DNA from: JBIOJB01 sp044450465
GTDB taxonomy: Bacteria; Chloroflexota; Dormibacteria; Dormibacterales; Dormibacteraceae
Direction of reading: 5' to 3'
Assembly (NCBI GenBank): GCA_044450465.1
Contig: JBIOJB010000131.1
Coordinates: 1 to 6,694, forward strand
Length of the DNA: 6,694 nucleotides
This document shows, in pieces, positions 6,427 to 6,694 of this stretch. A program made the translations under genes and the position numbers. Within the stretch, counting starts at the first letter, position 1. Every line of letters begins with the position of its first letter. Below the pieces are notes generated by a model. It had not been told where the DNA came from, made no database searches, and worked only from the letters and a program-made list of their open reading frames with translations.

Positions 6427-6431
6427 GGACG
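6415..6431. repeat. Inverted repeat overlapping the thrS -10 element (possible operator)
   Basis: CGTCCA (6415-6420) and TGGACG (6426-6431) are perfect 6-base inverted arms around a 5-base centre, TATAC. The repeat covers the putative -10 hexamer and ends 5 bases before the thrS ATG. As DNA it has the size and place of a repressor site. As RNA it would be only partly transcribed if the start site is near 6432, so a DNA-level role is more plausible than a translational operator. Chance occurrence is possible at this arm length. Confidence 0.4.
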
Positions 6432-6436
6432 ACCCC

Positions 6437-6694
6437 ATGCCTGAGTATGGAGACCACGAGTCGAGCGAAGATCCGCTGCACGTGCTGCGGCATTCCGCAG
6501 CCCACCTGCTGGCGGCGGCCGTCACCGAGCTGTACCCGGACGCAAAATACGGCATCGGACCGCCCGTCCAGGACGGGTTCTATTACGACTTCGCGTTCTC
6601 GGCGCCTATCTCCGAAGCGGACCTGCCTGCGATCGAATCGCGCATGCGGCGGATTGCCCAGGAGGATCGGCCCTTCGTGCACGAGACTCTGACG
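6437..6694 (+). CDS. thrS: Threonyl-tRNA synthetase, N-terminal part, lacking TGS domain (3' truncated by window)
   Basis: The first 86 codons are present; the gene runs off the window. ThrRS charges tRNA-Thr and clears mischarged Ser-tRNA-Thr in its N2 editing domain. After a short acidic leader (MPEYGDHESSEDPLHVL) the sequence enters that domain: RHSAAHLLAAAV gives the HxxxH metal/editing motif, then YPDAKYGIGPPVQDGFYYDF, a strongly conserved ThrRS block. The following SEADLPAIESRM and EDRPFVHE are also typical. The usual bacterial enzyme carries about 60 residues of TGS domain before this; it is missing, and the in-frame upstream bases (a non-conserved, G-rich intergenic stretch) do not encode one. 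ATG 6437 is the only sensible start; the ATG at 6447 is out of frame. Only a weak GGA (6427-6429) precedes it, and a good -10 element ends 10 bases upstream, so the leader is probably very short. The catalytic and anticodon domains cannot be assessed here. Confidence 0.93.
   Translation, partial: MPEYGDHESSEDPLHVLRHSAAHLLAAAVTELYPDAKYGIGPPVQDGFYYDFAFSAPISEADLPAIESRMRRIAQEDRPFVHETLT

Noticed and set aside
6415..6431. Anticodon-arm mimic of tRNA-Thr (5-bp stem, 7-base loop) as a ThrRS translational operator
   Set aside because: Read as a 7-base loop the anticodon positions are AUA, not a threonine NGU triplet, and most of the arm would lie upstream of the predicted transcript start.
5811..6555. 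Extension of dedA to the upstream start at 6555 (265 aa)
   Set aside because: The extra 69 residues lie antisense to thrS and the intergenic region, are Ser/Pro/Cys-rich and not DedA-like; GTG 6348 fits the family N-terminus.
1..6694. Mobile element, CRISPR array, tRNA or rRNA genes
   Set aside because: No transposase or integrase motifs, direct-repeat arrays, or cloverleaf/rRNA signatures were seen; nearly every base is accounted for by housekeeping genes.

Overview
This is a GC-rich (roughly two-thirds G+C by eye), gene-dense bacterial chromosome segment built almost entirely of housekeeping genes. No mobile element, CRISPR array, rRNA or tRNA gene is visible. The order rsmI - metG - tatD - ksgA is typical of Gram-positive and Actinobacteria-like genomes. 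The rpfB gene that sits between tatD and ksgA in many Actinobacteria, and the ispE that usually follows ksgA, are both missing. With the four-cysteine MetG, a ThrRS lacking its TGS domain and a DinG-type helicase upstream, this fits a deep-branching or uncultivated high-GC lineage (Chloroflexota, Dormibacterota or Actinobacteriota-like). That placement is an inference.

Layout. Positions 1-452 hold the 3' end of a DinG/XPD-type helicase gene. It is followed on the + strand by rsmI (449-1144), metG (1161-2894), a TatD-family metallohydrolase (about 2885-3634), ksgA/rsmA (3631-4482) and an MFS transporter (about 4488-5810). The spacing is tight (two GTGA 4-nt overlaps, one gap of 16 nt), so these six genes look like one transcription unit. 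A DedA-family membrane protein gene (5758-6348, - strand) converges on the MFS gene and overlaps its last 53 bases. An 88-bp divergent intergenic region (6349-6436) separates dedA from the 5' part of thrS (6437 to the window end, + strand).

Functional theme. Four of the eight genes serve translation: two 16S rRNA methyltransferases that modify the decoding region (RsmI, RsmA) and two aminoacyl-tRNA synthetases (MetRS, ThrRS). The rest are DNA maintenance (helicase, TatD) and membrane transport (MFS, DedA).

No new defence or mobile system is apparent. Three points deserve attention. First, the tatD and MFS reading frames have no ATG/GTG/TTG at the position their protein families require; each has an ATC there or close by. 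Second, the dedA-thrS intergenic region holds two inverted repeats, one pairing a G7 tract that would be the dedA ribosome binding site and one overlapping the -10 element of a nearly leaderless thrS promoter. Third, RsmI and ThrRS lack accessory domains that their usual homologues have.
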